From contig NZ_NQMR01000035.1 of assembly GCF_002276045.1 (NCBI RefSeq), positions 1 through 64,000 on the forward strand: a DNA stretch of 64,000 nt, read 5' to 3'. Numbering within the stretch: the stretch's first letter is position 1; each line of letters opens with the position of its first letter. The notes below the pieces were generated by a model, which was given only the letters and a program-made list of their open reading frames with translations, did no database searches and was not told where the DNA came from. Both the position numbers and the translations under genes were made by a program. The stretch is from Pseudoalteromonas sp. NBT06-2 (GTDB lineage Bacteria > Pseudomonadota > Gammaproteobacteria > Enterobacterales > Alteromonadaceae). Below, piece after piece: positions 42,997 through 52,851 of the stretch.

Positions 42997-45183
42997 TTAT
43001 TTTACTTTTCCAGCATAGTGCTTCAATAAATTTGGCACATCTAAAATTAGCGCTATTCCACCATCAGATGTTATTGTCGCTCCAGCCATGCCAGGCGTCC
43101 CTTGTAATAAAGCATCAAGCGGTTTTATAACCACTTCCTCTTGCCCTATTAATGAATCAACGGCAAAACCAACTTGTTGTGTTCCTAATTGAACTATAAC
43201 AACATGCCCATCCCCACTACGCTGATCAGAAACCGAAGATGGATTTTTAACAAGCCAACTTTCAAGATAAAATAATGGAATAGCTTTATCTCTAACAATG
43301 ATAGTCAGTTGACCATCAACTATATTCGTTTTAGATAAATCAAGATGGAATATTTCATTAACACATGCCAAAGGTAGTGCAAATGTTTGCTCTTCAACAA
43401 GTACCATGAGTGTAGGAAGTATTGCTAATGTTAACGGTACTTTTATCTCTAGCGAAGTACCCGTTCCTTGTTTTGATTCTATATTTATTGAGCCATTTAA
43501 TTGTGTTATTTTTGTTTTTACAACATCCATACCCACACCACGTCCAGAAATATCAGATATTTCCTCTTTGGTAGAAAATCCTGGAGCAAAAATTAAATTA
43601 AATGCTTCATTATCAGTCATTCTTGATGCGAAATCTGCGTCAATAACGCCTTTGCCTATCGCTATATCTTTTAGCTTATTAGGATCCATACCAGCACCAT
43701 CATCTTCAATGGTTAACAGTATATGGTCCCCTTCTTGAGACGCTGAAAGTGTAACAGTACCTGTTCGAGATTTACCTGAGGCTTCACGTTCATCAGGCAT
43801 TTCTATACCATGATCAACAGAGTTTCTCACTAAATGCACAAGCGGATCAGCTAATGCTTCAACAAGGTTTTTATCTAAATCAGTATCTTCACCTACAAGC
43901 TGTAGATTGATATCTTTTTTCAAACTACGCGCTAAATCACGGACAACTCGAGGAAAACGACCAAATACTTTTTTAATGGGCTGCATTCGTGTTTTCATAA
44001 CAGCGCTTTGCAAGTCTGCGGTAACAACATCTAAATTTGAAATCGCTTTATTCATGCTTTCACTACTATTAGTGGCACCTAAACTCACTAATCGATTTCG
44101 AACTAAAACCAATTCACCAACCATATTCATAATTTGGTCTAAACGTTTAGTATCTACACGAACTGTCGTTTCAGCTTGAACAGCAGGTGTTTTAGCTGCT
44201 GGTTTATCAGGTGATTTAGGTTGAGTAGCTGGCTTTGATTCAACTTTTGGTTTTGATTCTATTTCAGGTTTAACTTTAGGTTTAGGTATTGCTTGTTCTT
44301 TTTTCACTACCTTAGGTTTATTAACTGCCACAGAATTTTTTTGAGTTGATGGTTCAACAGATTTAGGTTCTTGACCTTTCCCGTGTAATTCATCTAATAA
44401 AGCTTCAAACTCATCATCAGATATATCTTCAGAATCAGAACTCATATCAGGAGAAACTACATTATTTTTTTCAGGCGTTTTCTGCGGATTTTCAGTTTCA
44501 CCAAAAGACCCAACACCATGCAATTCATCTAATAAGTTTTCAAATTGGTCATCGGTTATATCTCCATCAGAAGTATCAGCTGATGTTTCTGATTTATTCT
44601 CGATGATAGGTCCTTTACCTGCACCATGTAATTCATCAAGTAAATTTTCAAATTCATCTTCTGAAATATCGTCAATGCTTGAATCGTCTGTGCTTGTATC
44701 ATCCATATCGAACAATACATCATCAGATTCTAAACTTTCTGCTGGACTTTGTGTTTCCTGTGGTTCAATTTCAGGTGGTGTAACTTTATTACTTTCACCT
44801 TTACAAAGCTGGTGCATCGCTTTTAGGAGGCTAGGATCTGCCGGTTCAGGCTTTTCTCTATTTTGTATGCAAGCAAACATTACATTTATACAATCAAGTG
44901 CTTGCAATATAACATCCATCAATTCAGGGGTAACACTAAGTTGCCCTTGGCGTAAAATATCGAATACATTCTCAGCACCATGACAAGCATCTACCAGCTC
45001 AGTCATAGCTAAGAAACCAGCACCACCTTTTACAGTATGAAATCCCCTAAAGATAGCATTTAGCAAATCAGAATCTTCAGGGTTATTTTCTAACTCTATA
45101 AGCTGCTCAGATAATAATTCGAGAATCTCTCCGGCTTCAACCAAAAAATCCTGCAAAATATCTTCATCTAGTTCAAAACTCAT
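42997..45183 (-). CDS. cheA: Chemotaxis histidine kinase CheA with a three-fold repeat
   Basis: CheA is the central kinase of chemotaxis (728 aa). P1 contains the phospho-His49 in IFRGFHTVKGGAGF. After a long acidic, Pro/Lys-rich linker come P3 (dimer helices), P4 with LVHLVRNSVDHGIEMPDERE (N-box) and ISGRGVGMDVVKTKI (G-box), and the CheW-like P5 to the C-terminus. No clear P2 fold is recognisable. Instead, three near-identical 18-residue motifs (consensus DISDDEFENLLDELHGxG) occur at 172-189, 208-225 and 253-270. It precedes cheB, with cheZ 17 bp upstream. Confidence 0.96.
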   Translation of the reverse strand: MSFELDEDILQDFLVEAGEILELLSEQLIELENNPEDSDLLNAIFRGFHTVKGGAGFLAMTELVDACHGAENVFDILRQGQLSVTPELMDVILQALDCINVMFACIQNREKPEPADPSLLKAMHQLCKGESNKVTPPEIEPQETQSPAESLESDDVLFDMDDTSTDDSSIDDISEDEFENLLDELHGAGKGPIIENKSETSADTSDGDITDDQFENLLDELHGVGSFGETENPQKTPEKNNVVSPDMSSDSEDISDDEFEALLDELHGKGQEPKSVEPSTQKNSVAVNKPKVVKKEQAIPKPKVKPEIESKPKVESKPATQPKSPDKPAAKTPAVQAETTVRVDTKRLDQIMNMVGELVLVRNRLVSLGATNSSESMNKAISNLDVVTADLQSAVMKTRMQPIKKVFGRFPRVVRDLARSLKKDINLQLVGEDTDLDKNLVEALADPLVHLVRNSVDHGIEMPDEREASGKSRTGTVTLSASQEGDHILLTIEDDGAGMDPNKLKDIAIGKGVIDADFASRMTDNEAFNLIFAPGFSTKEEISDISGRGVGMDVVKTKITQLNGSINIESKQGTGTSLEIKVPLTLAILPTLMVLVEEQTFALPLACVNEIFHLDLSKTNIVDGQLTIIVRDKAIPLFYLESWLVKNPSSVSDQRSGDGHVVIVQLGTQQVGFAVDSLIGQEEVVIKPLDALLQGTPGMAGATITSDGGIALILDVPNLLKHYAGKVK
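44374..44670 (-). repeat. Three copies of an 18-residue motif in the CheA linker
   Basis: Copies read DISEDEFENLLDELHGAG (172-189), DITDDQFENLLDELHGVG (208-225) and DISDDEFEALLDELHGKG (253-270). They are separated by low-complexity Ser/Thr/Asp/Pro-rich spacers. The core FENLLDELHG is preserved, suggesting an interaction motif. Confidence 0.9.
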
Positions 45184-45199
45184 GCAGCAGTTCTCCCTC

Positions 45200-45994
45200 T
45201 TAGAAACCTAAACTTGATAATAAGTCGTCAACATCATCTTGATCTGATACTACATCATCTCGTTCTAATGCATCTATAATCGGACCCTCTGCAACTTGAT
45301 CTAATTCTTTTTCAACTTGTAGAGATAATTCTATATCTTTTTCTTCTATGGCTTCACTTTCAGGTAATTTACCATCTAGTGGTGAACCAAAAACCTTGAG
45401 CATATGAATTAAGCTTTCTTCAACTTCACGTAAAAGCTCAATTACTCTGCGAATAACTTGTCCTGTCAAATCTTGAAAATCTTGGGCCATTAAGACTTCA
45501 GTCAGTAGACCTTGTAGTTTTTGAGTATTACCTTTCGTATTTATAATAAACGCATCTAAACCATGGCATAACGATTTAAACTCACCAAGCTTAAGATCTC
45601 GATTCATTAATCGTTCCCAAGAGGGCTTGATATTGTCGAGGTCGCTTGTTAATTTATCAGCTAAAGGTAAGCCTACCTCAATAGCATCCATCGTTTTATT
45701 CGCAGCATTCTCCGTCATTTTTATAACATAATTTAATCGCTCTTTTGCATCAGGTAATGCATCTTGCGTTAAATCAATAAGCTTTGAATCTAACTGAAAA
45801 TTATTTAATGAGTCATGTAATTGACGAGTTAACTTACCAACCTCTTCAAATAACTCAGATTGCATCTGTGTTGTTATTTGCAGTAGCAATTCATCAGCTT
45901 GATCTTGTTCATTATTCTCAAGTAACAACACAAGTTGCTTTGCTTGTTCAAGTGTAATTTGAGGTGAATCAGTTGACATTATTAACTCATTCAT
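45200..45994 (-). CDS. cheZ: CheY-P phosphatase CheZ
   Basis: CheZ dephosphorylates CheY-P (264 aa). The conserved catalytic block VLMAQDFQDLTGQVIRRVIE contains the Asp and Gln that act on CheY-P. The last residues (DQDDVDDLLSSLGF) resemble the C-terminal CheY-binding peptide of the family. It lies between cheY and cheA with short gaps. Confidence 0.95.
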   Translation of the reverse strand: MNELIMSTDSPQITLEQAKQLVLLLENNEQDQADELLLQITTQMQSELFEEVGKLTRQLHDSLNNFQLDSKLIDLTQDALPDAKERLNYVIKMTENAANKTMDAIEVGLPLADKLTSDLDNIKPSWERLMNRDLKLGEFKSLCHGLDAFIINTKGNTQKLQGLLTEVLMAQDFQDLTGQVIRRVIELLREVEESLIHMLKVFGSPLDGKLPESEAIEEKDIELSLQVEKELDQVAEGPIIDALERDDVVSDQDDVDDLLSSLGF

Positions 45995-45997
45995 AAT

Positions 45998-46381
45998 TTA
46001 ACCTAATCGCTCAAACACTTTTTCCAATTTTGTCTTTAGCGTACCTGCAGTAAACGGCTTTACAATATAACCATTTACTCCAGCTTGTGCAGCAGCGATT
46101 ATTTGTTCTTTTTTAGCCTCAGCAGTCACCATTAATACTGGAATATGCTTCAGACTATCATCAGCACGAATTGCTCTTAATAAATCAATACCTTGCATAC
46201 CTGGCATATTCCAATCAGTTACGACAAAATCAAAGTTTTGATTTTGTAGCATTGGTAGTGCAGTGCTACCATCATCCGCTTCCTGAACATTAGTAAAGCC
46301 TAAGTCTCTTAGCAAATTTTTAATGATTCTTCTCATAGTAGAAAAGTCATCAACTACAAGAACTTTCATATTTTTATCCAA
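45998..46381 (-). CDS. cheY: Chemotaxis response regulator CheY
   Basis: This is a single receiver domain that binds the switch protein FliM when phosphorylated (127 aa). It has the acidic pair D11-D12 in [12 protein letters not shown], acceptor D56 in [14 protein letters not shown], the Thr in [12 protein letters not shown] and Lys in [11 protein letters not shown]. The start appears to be TTG, placed 5 bases after AGGAGG, giving MDKNMKV. An ATG 12 bases downstream is the alternative. Confidence 0.95.
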   Translation of the reverse strand: MDKNMKVLVVDDFSTMRRIIKNLLRDLGFTNVQEADDGSTALPMLQNQNFDFVVTDWNMPGMQGIDLLRAIRADDSLKHIPVLMVTAEAKKEQIIAAAQAGVNGYIVKPFTAGTLKTKLEKVFERLG

Positions 46382-46426
46382 AACATCCTCCTGTGAGGTA
46401 CGAACTCAAGGTTACAACCACTTTAT

Positions 46427-47152
46427 TTAAACCCAGTCACTGACTTTAGCTTTTAGCCTAATCATTGCCTGTCCATGTATCTGGCTAACACGAGACTCAC
46501 TTACATCTAGTATTTGCCCAATCTCTTTTAAATTCATTTCTTCATTATAGTAGAGAGATAATACAAGAGCATCTCTTTCAGGCAATGTTTTTATTGCCTT
46601 TATTAATGAAGTATTGAATTTATCATTCTTTATTAATGTAAAAGGTGTGTCATTTGGTAATTTATCTGATGATATTTGTAGCACATCCTCATCAACACCT
46701 AGATCTTCTATTCCTAGAATTTTCCCCGAATTCACATCATTAAGAATATGATGGTATTCATCGAGTGTAATATCAAGTTTTTCAGCAACTTCTATGTCTT
46801 TTACTTCACGACCTAACTGAGATTCCAGCTCTGAAATAGCCTGAGCTACTTGTCGACTGTTTCTATGTACTGACCTTGGTACCCAGTCACCCTTTCTTAT
46901 TTCATCAAGCATAGCTCCTCTAATCCTTATGCCTCCATAAGTTTCGAAGCTTGCTCCTTTTGTACTATCAAAGTTTTTAGCAGCTTCAATCAAGCCAATC
47001 ATTCCTGATTGAATTAAATCATCTAACTGCACACTGGCTGGTAATCGAGCAAGCATATGGTAAGCGATACGCTTAACTAAAGGCGCATGACGCTCCACAA
47101 CTTGAGTTATATGATTGTTATCATTATATCCAGCTACTTTATTCACTAACAA
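46427..47152 (-). CDS. fliA: Flagellar sigma factor FliA (sigma-28)
   Basis: This alternative sigma factor serves late flagellar and chemotaxis genes (241 aa). Region 2 is visible as MLARLPASVQLDDLIQSGMI, GLIEAAKNFD and ETYGGIRIRGAMLDEIRKGD. Region 4 is LPERDALVLSLYYNEEMNLK, EIGQILDVSESRVSQIHGQA. It follows flhG by 8 bases, the order common in polarly flagellated bacteria. The anti-sigma factor FlgM is not in the window. Confidence 0.95.
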   Translation of the reverse strand: MLVNKVAGYNDNNHITQVVERHAPLVKRIAYHMLARLPASVQLDDLIQSGMIGLIEAAKNFDSTKGASFETYGGIRIRGAMLDEIRKGDWVPRSVHRNSRQVAQAISELESQLGREVKDIEVAEKLDITLDEYHHILNDVNSGKILGIEDLGVDEDVLQISSDKLPNDTPFTLIKNDKFNTSLIKAIKTLPERDALVLSLYYNEEMNLKEIGQILDVSESRVSQIHGQAMIRLKAKVSDWV

Positions 47153-47160
47153 AAATGCCT

Positions 47161-48018
47161 TTAGCGGTTTACTAGTTTTTCAATAAAAAATTCCAAATGT
47201 CCCGAAGGTTGATTTGGAATTGGCCATTTAGCTGCTTTTGTTGCTAATGTTTTAAAAGCTATTGCGGCAGGAGATTTAGGAAAAAGATCAACAATTGTTT
47301 TTTGTTTACGTGTTGACTTCCTCATATTTTCGTCAAAAGGCACCGTAGCAACAAGTTCTAAAGAAACATCTAAAAATCGATCCGTTACTTTAGAAAGTTT
47401 TGCAAAAAGCTCCTGCCCTTCTCTTAAACTTCTCACCATATTTGCAATAATTTTGAATTTATAAACTCCGTGCTCACGGCTTAATATTTTTATTAAAGCA
47501 TATGCATCCGTTATTGAAGTCGGCTCATCACAAACCACCATTAATACATCTTGTGCAGCACGAGAAAAGCTTAATACCATTTCAGATATACCTGCAGCGG
47601 TATCAACAATTAAAACATCATAATCTGCATTAAGCTCACTAAATGCACGTATTAACCCTGCATGCTCTGATGGAGAGAGCTCAACCATAGTTTGGGAGCC
47701 AGATGTTGCCGGCACAATTCTAATGCCATGCGGTCCTTCAACTAAAATATCTTCCAATTCACACTCACCGGAAAGTACATGCGATAAATTTTTCTCTACA
47801 CGTAAACCTAACATCACGTCACAGTTAGCTAAACCTAAATCGGCATCTAATACAAGAACTCGTCTACCTTGTTGTCCCATGGCAATTGCCATATTCAAAG
47901 AAACATTTGTTTTGCCTACGCCACCTTTACCACCAGTTACTGAAATTACTTTAACTGCATTCTTATTCTGTTTCATCATACGCAGGCCACTTGCTTGATC
48001 CATAACTGTATTAATCAT
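47161..48018 (-). CDS. flhG: FlhG (FleN), flagellar number regulator
   Basis: This is a MinD/ParA-like ATPase that limits polar flagellar number, partly through FlhF and the master regulator FleQ/FlrA (285 aa). The Walker A is TGGKGGVGKTNVSLNMAIAM, followed by VLVLDADLGLANCDVMLGL and the DTAAG Walker B. The C-terminus includes KSTRKQKTIVDLFPKSPAA. It overlaps flhF by 8 bases. Confidence 0.94.
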   Translation of the reverse strand: MINTVMDQASGLRMMKQNKNAVKVISVTGGKGGVGKTNVSLNMAIAMGQQGRRVLVLDADLGLANCDVMLGLRVEKNLSHVLSGECELEDILVEGPHGIRIVPATSGSQTMVELSPSEHAGLIRAFSELNADYDVLIVDTAAGISEMVLSFSRAAQDVLMVVCDEPTSITDAYALIKILSREHGVYKFKIIANMVRSLREGQELFAKLSKVTDRFLDVSLELVATVPFDENMRKSTRKQKTIVDLFPKSPAAIAFKTLATKAAKWPIPNQPSGHLEFFIEKLVNR

Positions 48019-49459
48019 ACATTCCTACTGTTTGAGATTCTACCGTTGAATCTCTTTGATATTGTGCTTTAGTCTTTTTAGCATACATTTGTTCTGCTTT
48101 TTTAACCAATTTTTCAGCATTTGCAACTCGAATGTCTTCAGGTACGCGCTGACCATTAGTAAGATACCCTATCGGCAGACGATTTTGAATCGCAATACTG
48201 ATAATTTCTCCTAAACTAAGACATTCGTCAAGTTTGGTGAAAATACAACCACTTAACTGTACCTTTTTAAAATGCTTTACTGTTTCTTGTAAAACCTCCA
48301 CCTGAGCTGTTGCACTTAAAACTAAATAACTGCGAATATCAACTTTTACATTTCTCATTAGTGTGTTTAATTGCTCAGTAAGGCGTAAATCTCTTTGACT
48401 CATACCTGCTGTGTCTACTAATACTAGACGTTTACCACGTAAATGATATAAAACTTCAGCTAATTCATTAGCATCTTTTACTTGCTTAACTGGACAACCT
48501 ATAATTCTGCCATAAGTTGCCAACTGTTCATATGCACCTATACGATATGTATCTGTTGTAATTAATGCAACTTTATCAGCACCAAATTTTTGTGCTCCTA
48601 ATGCTGCGAGCTTTGCAACTGTCGTTGTTTTCCCAACACCCGTAGGACCTACTAAAGCAAAAACACCACCTTGACGCAATATTTCATTGTTAGTTGTATA
48701 TAGCTGACTTTGAACCATTTCTAACAAAGCTTGCCATGCTTTTTTTTCTGATACGTCATCAGGAATGAAACATGCCATTTGATCCGCAACATCATCACTA
48801 ATACCCATACCCCTAAGCCTTTCGATCATATATGCACGGGTTGGATCTCTTCTAGCTAAATCTTGCGTCATTAAACCTGAAACTTGATGCTCTAAAAGTT
48901 GACGAATTGCAGCCATTTCATCTTGCATCGCTTGCATTTCTTTATTATTTAGCTCTTTATTTACTGAATTTTCTAATGCTCTTTCTGGTTTATTTGATTT
49001 TTTATACCAAGGTGATTCAAATGAATCATCATTAACTTCCTCAATATTTTCATCAAACTTGTTATTAAACATATTTGACTGTTTATTTTCTTTCGACTGA
49101 GTAGACTGCCTATTAAGTAAAGCCTCTAAACTATCCGCAACATTAGCTTCAGGTTCAGCTTTAGCCACTAATGGTTTAGGGCGTACAAAGTTATTAACCT
49201 TTGAACTATATTGCGAATTCATCTGTGTGTGAGCGTTAACATTTGAATGAGTTCTCGCCTGTTTCTGTGCAACGGATGTTTCTGTCCTGGCTGCTACCTT
49301 AGCCTGAACAGGTCTTTTGTCATAATCAACAGCAGCAACAATTTCGACGCCATCTGCCATTTTTTTATTCGACATAATGACAGCATCTAGGCCTAACTCT
49401 TCTTTAACTTCATTAAGAGCTGTACGCATATCCTTAGCAAAAAAACGTTTAATTTTCAC
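48011..49459 (-). CDS. flhF: FlhF, SRP-like GTPase for polar flagellum placement
   Basis: This GTPase marks the pole for flagellar assembly (482 aa). The N-terminal basic domain starts MKIKRFFAKDMRTALNEVKE. A variable linker (about 75-190) follows. The NG domain contains the P-loop ALVGPTGVGKTTTVAKLAA, then ALITTDTYRIGAYEQLATYG, RLVLVDTAGMSQRD and FTKLDECLSLGEII. It lies between flhA and flhG. Confidence 0.95.
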   Translation of the reverse strand: MKIKRFFAKDMRTALNEVKEELGLDAVIMSNKKMADGVEIVAAVDYDKRPVQAKVAARTETSVAQKQARTHSNVNAHTQMNSQYSSKVNNFVRPKPLVAKAEPEANVADSLEALLNRQSTQSKENKQSNMFNNKFDENIEEVNDDSFESPWYKKSNKPERALENSVNKELNNKEMQAMQDEMAAIRQLLEHQVSGLMTQDLARRDPTRAYMIERLRGMGISDDVADQMACFIPDDVSEKKAWQALLEMVQSQLYTTNNEILRQGGVFALVGPTGVGKTTTVAKLAALGAQKFGADKVALITTDTYRIGAYEQLATYGRIIGCPVKQVKDANELAEVLYHLRGKRLVLVDTAGMSQRDLRLTEQLNTLMRNVKVDIRSYLVLSATAQVEVLQETVKHFKKVQLSGCIFTKLDECLSLGEIISIAIQNRLPIGYLTNGQRVPEDIRVANAEKLVKKAEQMYAKKTKAQYQRDSTVESQTVGMYD

Positions 49460-49478
49460 ATTCTACCCCTTATCTTTA

Positions 49479-51602
49479 TTATTGCTGACCAACAGAACTG
49501 ATAATTTTAATTTGTTTTTCATCTGGCACTTCTTGATAAGAAATAACTCTTAAACCAGGAATTGTATTTTTTACAAATCGTGATAAAACAGTTCTTAGCA
49601 TGCCTGAGGTCAACAATATTGAAGGCTCTCCTGACATTTCCTGGTTTTGATGTGCTTCACTAAGAGAGTTTTGTAATCTCTCAGCAAGCCCAGGTTCTAT
49701 GCCAGCACCTTCATCGCCTGCATTCTGAAGTGACTGGTGCAACATCTGTTCCAACTCAGGAGCCAAAGTTATGACAGGTATTTCATTTGATGCGCCAGCA
49801 ACATCTTGAATGATTAATCTACGTAAAGAAATACGCACTGCAGCCGTTAATACATCAGCATCCTGACTTCTTGGTCCATACTCAACAAGAGTCTGTACAA
49901 TTGAACGCATATCCCTAATTGGCACACCTTCATTTAATAGATTTTGTAATACTTTAACGATAGTTGTAAGCGGTAAAACATCAGGAACTAAACCTTCAAC
50001 TAAGCGTGGGTGGCTTTTTTCTAGCATATCTAATAAGTTTTGAACTTCTTCATGGCCGAGCAATAATGCCGCATTATTATGCAACAATTGGCTTATATGA
50101 GTAGCAACAACCGTGGCAGCATCTACTACTGTATAACCTAGAGATTGTGCTTCATCTTTTTGTTCAGGGCCGATCCAAACTGCATCTAAGCCAAAAGCAG
50201 GATCTTTAGTCTCTATGCCAGCAACAGGGCCAAAAACTTGGCCTGGGTTAATAGCAAGTTCATTACCATGCTTTAATTCACCAACACCAGTAGAAACCCC
50301 CATTAGCGTGATCTGATATGCATTTGGATCTAACTCTAAATTATCTCTAATATGTACAGGAGGCACTAAAAAACCTAGCTCTTGTGATAGCTTTTTACGG
50401 ACACCTTTGATACGACTTAATAATTCACCGCCTTGAGCCTGATCTACCATAGGAATAAGTCTGTAGCCTACTTCTAAGCCTATTACATCAACTTGTTGTA
50501 CATCATCCCAATTCAATTCTTGTTGCTCTTGTGTCACTGGAGTCGAAGCGCCTGAAGCATTTGTAGACATCCCAGTTCCTGTAGCACTTTGCTCTGCTTG
50601 GGCTTGCTCGTCAGCAATTATTTTATGTCCGTAGTATCCAATTGCACCAATTATTATTCCTAAAGAAATAAAAGATAAATGAGGCATGCCAGGGACTAAA
50701 CCCATAGTGATCATGATGCCAGAAGCAATATAAAGTGCTTTTTGATTACCTAATTGCTTAGAGATTTCTTCGCCCATTTTATGAGATTCATTTTGACGAG
50801 TTACAACAATCGCAGTACCAATTGACAGTAGTAAAGAGGGCAATTGAGCAACTAAACCATCACCTATGGTTAATAAAGTATAAACCTCCATCGCCGTAGT
50901 AAACGGTAAATTATGTTGGATCATGCCAACAAATAAACCACCTACAATGTTAATCACTAATATGACAATACCCGCGATGGCATCACCTTTTACAAATTTA
51001 CTCGCACCATCCATTGAACCATAAAAATCAGCTTCACGGGTGACTTCACCACGTCTGTCTCTAGCTTCATCTGCAGTTATAAAACCAGCATTTAAATCAG
51101 CATCAATTGCCATTTGTTTACCTGGCATTGCATCTAATGTGAAACGTGCAGAAACTTCAGAGATACGCCCGGCCCCTTTAGTGATAACAACAAAGTTAAT
51201 AATTATCAGAATAATAAAAACAACTAAACCAACAGCATAATTACCACCTATCACAACATTACCAAAAGCAGCTATCACTTGCCCTGCTGCATCAGGCCCA
51301 TTATGACCTTCTAATAAAACAACTCTAGTACTTGCAACATTTAATGCTAATCTTAATACTGTTGCTATAAGTATGACGGTAGGGAAGGCACCAAAGTCTA
51401 CCGGCTTTAGCGTGTAAACTGTGATTAACAAGACAAGTAATGCGAGGGCTATATTAAATGAAAACAGCATATCTAATAAAAATGGGGGCATAGGTAAAAC
51501 CACCATAGCAAGCGCTGCTAATACTAGTAAAGGTGTACCAACACCTTTTAGATAATCCATTTTTTCATTATTTAACTGAGTAAAAACTGCCTTTAAATCC
51601 AT
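49479..51602 (-). CDS. flhA: FlhA, flagellar export gate protein
   Basis: This is a component of the type III export gate (707 aa). The N-terminal half has about eight membrane segments and the FHIPEP-region signature ISEVSARFTLDAMPGKQMAI, DADLNAG. The C-terminal half is the cytoplasmic docking domain for chaperone-substrate complexes. A sigma-54-like promoter is seen 40 bases before the start (51642-51657), so flhA probably heads the flhA-flhF-flhG-fliA transcript and perhaps the chemotaxis genes behind it. Confidence 0.96.
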   Translation of the reverse strand: MDLKAVFTQLNNEKMDYLKGVGTPLLVLAALAMVVLPMPPFLLDMLFSFNIALALLVLLITVYTLKPVDFGAFPTVILIATVLRLALNVASTRVVLLEGHNGPDAAGQVIAAFGNVVIGGNYAVGLVVFIILIIINFVVITKGAGRISEVSARFTLDAMPGKQMAIDADLNAGFITADEARDRRGEVTREADFYGSMDGASKFVKGDAIAGIVILVINIVGGLFVGMIQHNLPFTTAMEVYTLLTIGDGLVAQLPSLLLSIGTAIVVTRQNESHKMGEEISKQLGNQKALYIASGIMITMGLVPGMPHLSFISLGIIIGAIGYYGHKIIADEQAQAEQSATGTGMSTNASGASTPVTQEQQELNWDDVQQVDVIGLEVGYRLIPMVDQAQGGELLSRIKGVRKKLSQELGFLVPPVHIRDNLELDPNAYQITLMGVSTGVGELKHGNELAINPGQVFGPVAGIETKDPAFGLDAVWIGPEQKDEAQSLGYTVVDAATVVATHISQLLHNNAALLLGHEEVQNLLDMLEKSHPRLVEGLVPDVLPLTTIVKVLQNLLNEGVPIRDMRSIVQTLVEYGPRSQDADVLTAAVRISLRRLIIQDVAGASNEIPVITLAPELEQMLHQSLQNAGDEGAGIEPGLAERLQNSLSEAHQNQEMSGEPSILLTSGMLRTVLSRFVKNTIPGLRVISYQEVPDEKQIKIISSVGQQ

Positions 51603-51641
51603 ACAACTACAATTTCAAAAAATTGACACTGATTAGATTTT

Positions 51642-51657
51642 AGCAATTATCATTCCA
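51642..51657 (-). promoter_or_regulatory. Sigma-54-like promoter for flhA
   Basis: Read on the minus strand, TGGAAT-GATAA-TTGCT matches the sigma-54 consensus at GG (-24) and GC (-12), with exactly 10 bases between the dinucleotides. It lies in the 81-bp gap between flhB and flhA. Confidence 0.6.
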
Positions 51658-51683
51658 TTTTTTTGAAGCGATTAAATTAGTGT

Positions 51684-52817
51684 TTAACCGTGTTTTAACT
51701 CTTCTGGAATAGGAAGTTTATTACTTAGCTTAGTAGGTCTTTTCCCCCTGCCTTTTTTATATTGTTTCAGCTGAAAAACGTAAGCTAATACTTGTGCTAC
51801 TGCAACAAATAGTTGGTCTGGGATTTGAGCTCCCACTTCTGTGAAATGGTGTATAGATCTCGCTAATGGCGGGGATTCTAAAATTGGAACTTCATGTTCT
51901 TTTGCAATTTTTTGTATCTGCAATGCTATTTGGTCTATACCTTTGGCCAAAACAATTGGTGCACCTGCTTTATCAGTATCATATTTAATGGCAACTGCAT
52001 AATGCGTTGGATTAGTCACTATGACATCAGCATCAGGTACATCTTGCATCATTCGCCTTTGAGACATCTCTCTTTGTGTTTGTCTGATCCTCGCTTTTAT
52101 TTGCGGATCACCTTCGCTACTTTTATACTCATCCTTAATTTCTTGCAAACTCATTTTTAACTGTTTGTTATGGTTCCACTTTTGAAATGGGGCATCCACG
52201 AGAGCCACTATCGTTAAAGTGCAAGATAAACCTAAAAAAACCCAAGCTAAAATAGTAAGTGAATGCTCTATATTATTTGGTGCAGACTCTAGGCTCAGAT
52301 GTAATATCTCGTCAAAATATCCAATGATGATAAAAATTGCGACACCAGCGATTAAACCAAATTTTAATAATGCTTTTATTAATTCAATTGCAGCATGCGG
52401 CCCAAACATACGAATAAAGCCTTTTGCGATTGACATTTTACTTGCTTTTGGTGCTGCAGCTCCCCAACTAAAATTAAACCCCCCTAGAAATGTATTGCCA
52501 ATGAAAGCTGCAGCTAGAATAATTGAAACAAACATAGCCAAACCAAACCAAAGTTCTCCTGCCACTTCACCCCAAGCAGAAAACATTTTAGTTGTATCGT
52601 AAGTTTCATTATGATTTAAGTTCAGCATTCTTTTCATTATTTTTAATAATGCTTTACCAATGTCTGGACCATACATAATTAAAGAAACAGCAGACATAAT
52701 TAATACAAATGCAGTACCCGTTTCTTTTGAACGGGCTATTTGACCTTTCTTTTTTGCGTCTTCTAAACGCTTGGCGGTGGGATCTTCTGTTTTTTCTGCA
52801 CCCGAATCTTCAGCCAT
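51684..52817 (-). CDS. flhB: FlhB, flagellar export specificity switch
   Basis: FlhB (377 aa) forms part of the export gate and switches substrate class on hook completion. The N-terminus (SGAEKTEDPTAKRLEDAKKK) and four membrane segments (about 35-210) precede the cytoplasmic domain. That domain has the autocleavage motif VIVTNPTHYAVAIKYD (Asn269-Pro270) and the C-terminal block VPILESPPLARSIHH. It sits 34 bases downstream of fliR. A separate FlhB C-domain homologue lies at 37205-37525. Confidence 0.96.
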   Translation of the reverse strand: MAEDSGAEKTEDPTAKRLEDAKKKGQIARSKETGTAFVLIMSAVSLIMYGPDIGKALLKIMKRMLNLNHNETYDTTKMFSAWGEVAGELWFGLAMFVSIILAAAFIGNTFLGGFNFSWGAAAPKASKMSIAKGFIRMFGPHAAIELIKALLKFGLIAGVAIFIIIGYFDEILHLSLESAPNNIEHSLTILAWVFLGLSCTLTIVALVDAPFQKWNHNKQLKMSLQEIKDEYKSSEGDPQIKARIRQTQREMSQRRMMQDVPDADVIVTNPTHYAVAIKYDTDKAGAPIVLAKGIDQIALQIQKIAKEHEVPILESPPLARSIHHFTEVGAQIPDQLFVAVAQVLAYVFQLKQYKKGRGKRPTKLSNKLPIPEELKHG

Positions 52818-52851
52818 AATTTACCTTTCTATACTCTAATAATATCAATGT

